A stretch of 60,532 bases of DNA from an uncultured beta proteobacterium (lineage in GTDB: Bacteria > Pseudomonadota > Gammaproteobacteria > Burkholderiales > Burkholderiaceae_C), in the NCBI GenBank assembly GCA_903845935.1, contig CAIMZI010000121.1, forward strand, positions 1 through 60,532, written 5' to 3'. Numbering within the stretch: position 1 is the stretch's first letter; every line of letters starts with the position of its first letter. Shown here in pieces: positions 60,302 to 60,532 of this stretch. Made by a program: the position numbers and the translations under genes. The notes under the pieces were generated by a model. The model was given only the letters and a program-made list of their open reading frames with translations, searched no databases and had not been told where the DNA came from.

Positions 60302-60532
60302 TTATCGGCTGCGGCCGGCCCGGTACGAGGCCTTGGTACTGATTTTGGACGCGACACTGCCGCCCAGGCTATCGGCCGCCGCCAGCCTGGCCATGGCCTT
60401 GCCCGCGTGCGCATGGGTAATCGCCAGGCCCAGGGCGTCGGCGGCATCGGTGCCGGGCAGACCGCTTAAAGAGAGCAGGCGCTTCACCATTTCCTGGATC
60501 TGGCTCTTCTGTGCCCGGCCGTGTCCGGCCAC
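60302..60532 (-). CDS. ruvC: Holliday junction resolvase RuvC, C-terminal part (cut by window edge)
   Basis: About 76 residues are visible up to the TAA at 60302; the N-terminal two thirds lies beyond the right edge. The stretch [16 protein letters not shown] followed by the catalytic-acid segment [18 protein letters not shown] is diagnostic of RuvC, which cuts Holliday junctions in the RuvABC complex. It runs in the same direction as glgB but is unlikely to be functionally linked to it. Confidence 0.9.
   Translation of the reverse strand: MAGHGRAQKSQIQEMVKRLLSLSGLPGTDAADALGLAITHAHAGKAMARLAAADSLGGSVASKISTKASYRAGRSR

Overview
The window is a high-GC chromosomal segment. Its gene content, the complete dcw order and the protein sequences point to a Burkholderiales (Comamonadaceae, Rhodoferax-like) betaproteobacterium; the taxon is an inference. 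Nearly all of it is core chromosome with tightly packed, often overlapping genes. Only the first ~0.8 kb looks like the end of a mobile element.

Layout. 1-790: the start of a tyrosine integrase running off the left edge, and a short inverted, diverged copy of an internal ychF segment. 791-9283: ychF, an EamA-type permease, a small membrane-anchored protein, dusB-fis-purH, a COG2509 FAD protein and cysK. 9387-9777: RNase P RNA (rnpB). 9838-18467: a CBS-domain protein, an S4/pseudouridine-synthase-like protein lacking its catalytic Asp, an MBL hydrolase, dapF, a DUF484 protein, xerC, an RlmI-type methyltransferase, a CobW-type GTPase and a DksA-like protein with a Lys/Pro/Ala-rich tail. 18520-22060: a STAS-domain protein followed by hslV and hslU. 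22061-22366: an inverted pair of palindromic repeats.

22367-29832 (minus strand): a six-gene membrane oxidoreductase operon of the Hyf/Hyc family. Its large subunit has lost the cysteines that hold the Ni-Fe centre and its small subunit is fused to a 2[4Fe-4S] ferredoxin. This fits the poorly understood Ehr (energy-converting hydrogenase related) class rather than a hydrogenase. A ribbon-helix-helix protein sits at its head.

30183-48878 (plus strand): the complete cell-wall and division cluster mraZ-rsmH-ftsL-ftsI-murE-murF-mraY-murD-ftsW-murG-murC-ddl-ftsQ-ftsA-ftsZ-lpxC, plus a 58-residue membrane protein. Two oddities stand out. A 77-bp member of a dispersed repeat family is inserted in the same reading frame in both murD and ddl. 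A frameshifted duplication of the murC start forms a 23-codon minigene and a hairpin between murG and murC.

48912-60185 (minus strand): a complete glycogen operon in transcription order glgB-glgX-pgm-glgC-glgA-glgP, converging on the dcw cluster. The 3' end of ruvC enters from the right edge.

No CRISPR array, tRNA, rRNA operon or complete insertion sequence was seen. The strongest candidates for something new are the coding repeat in murD/ddl, the murG-murC insertion, the Ehr complex, and the ychF-like inverted fragment beside the integrase.
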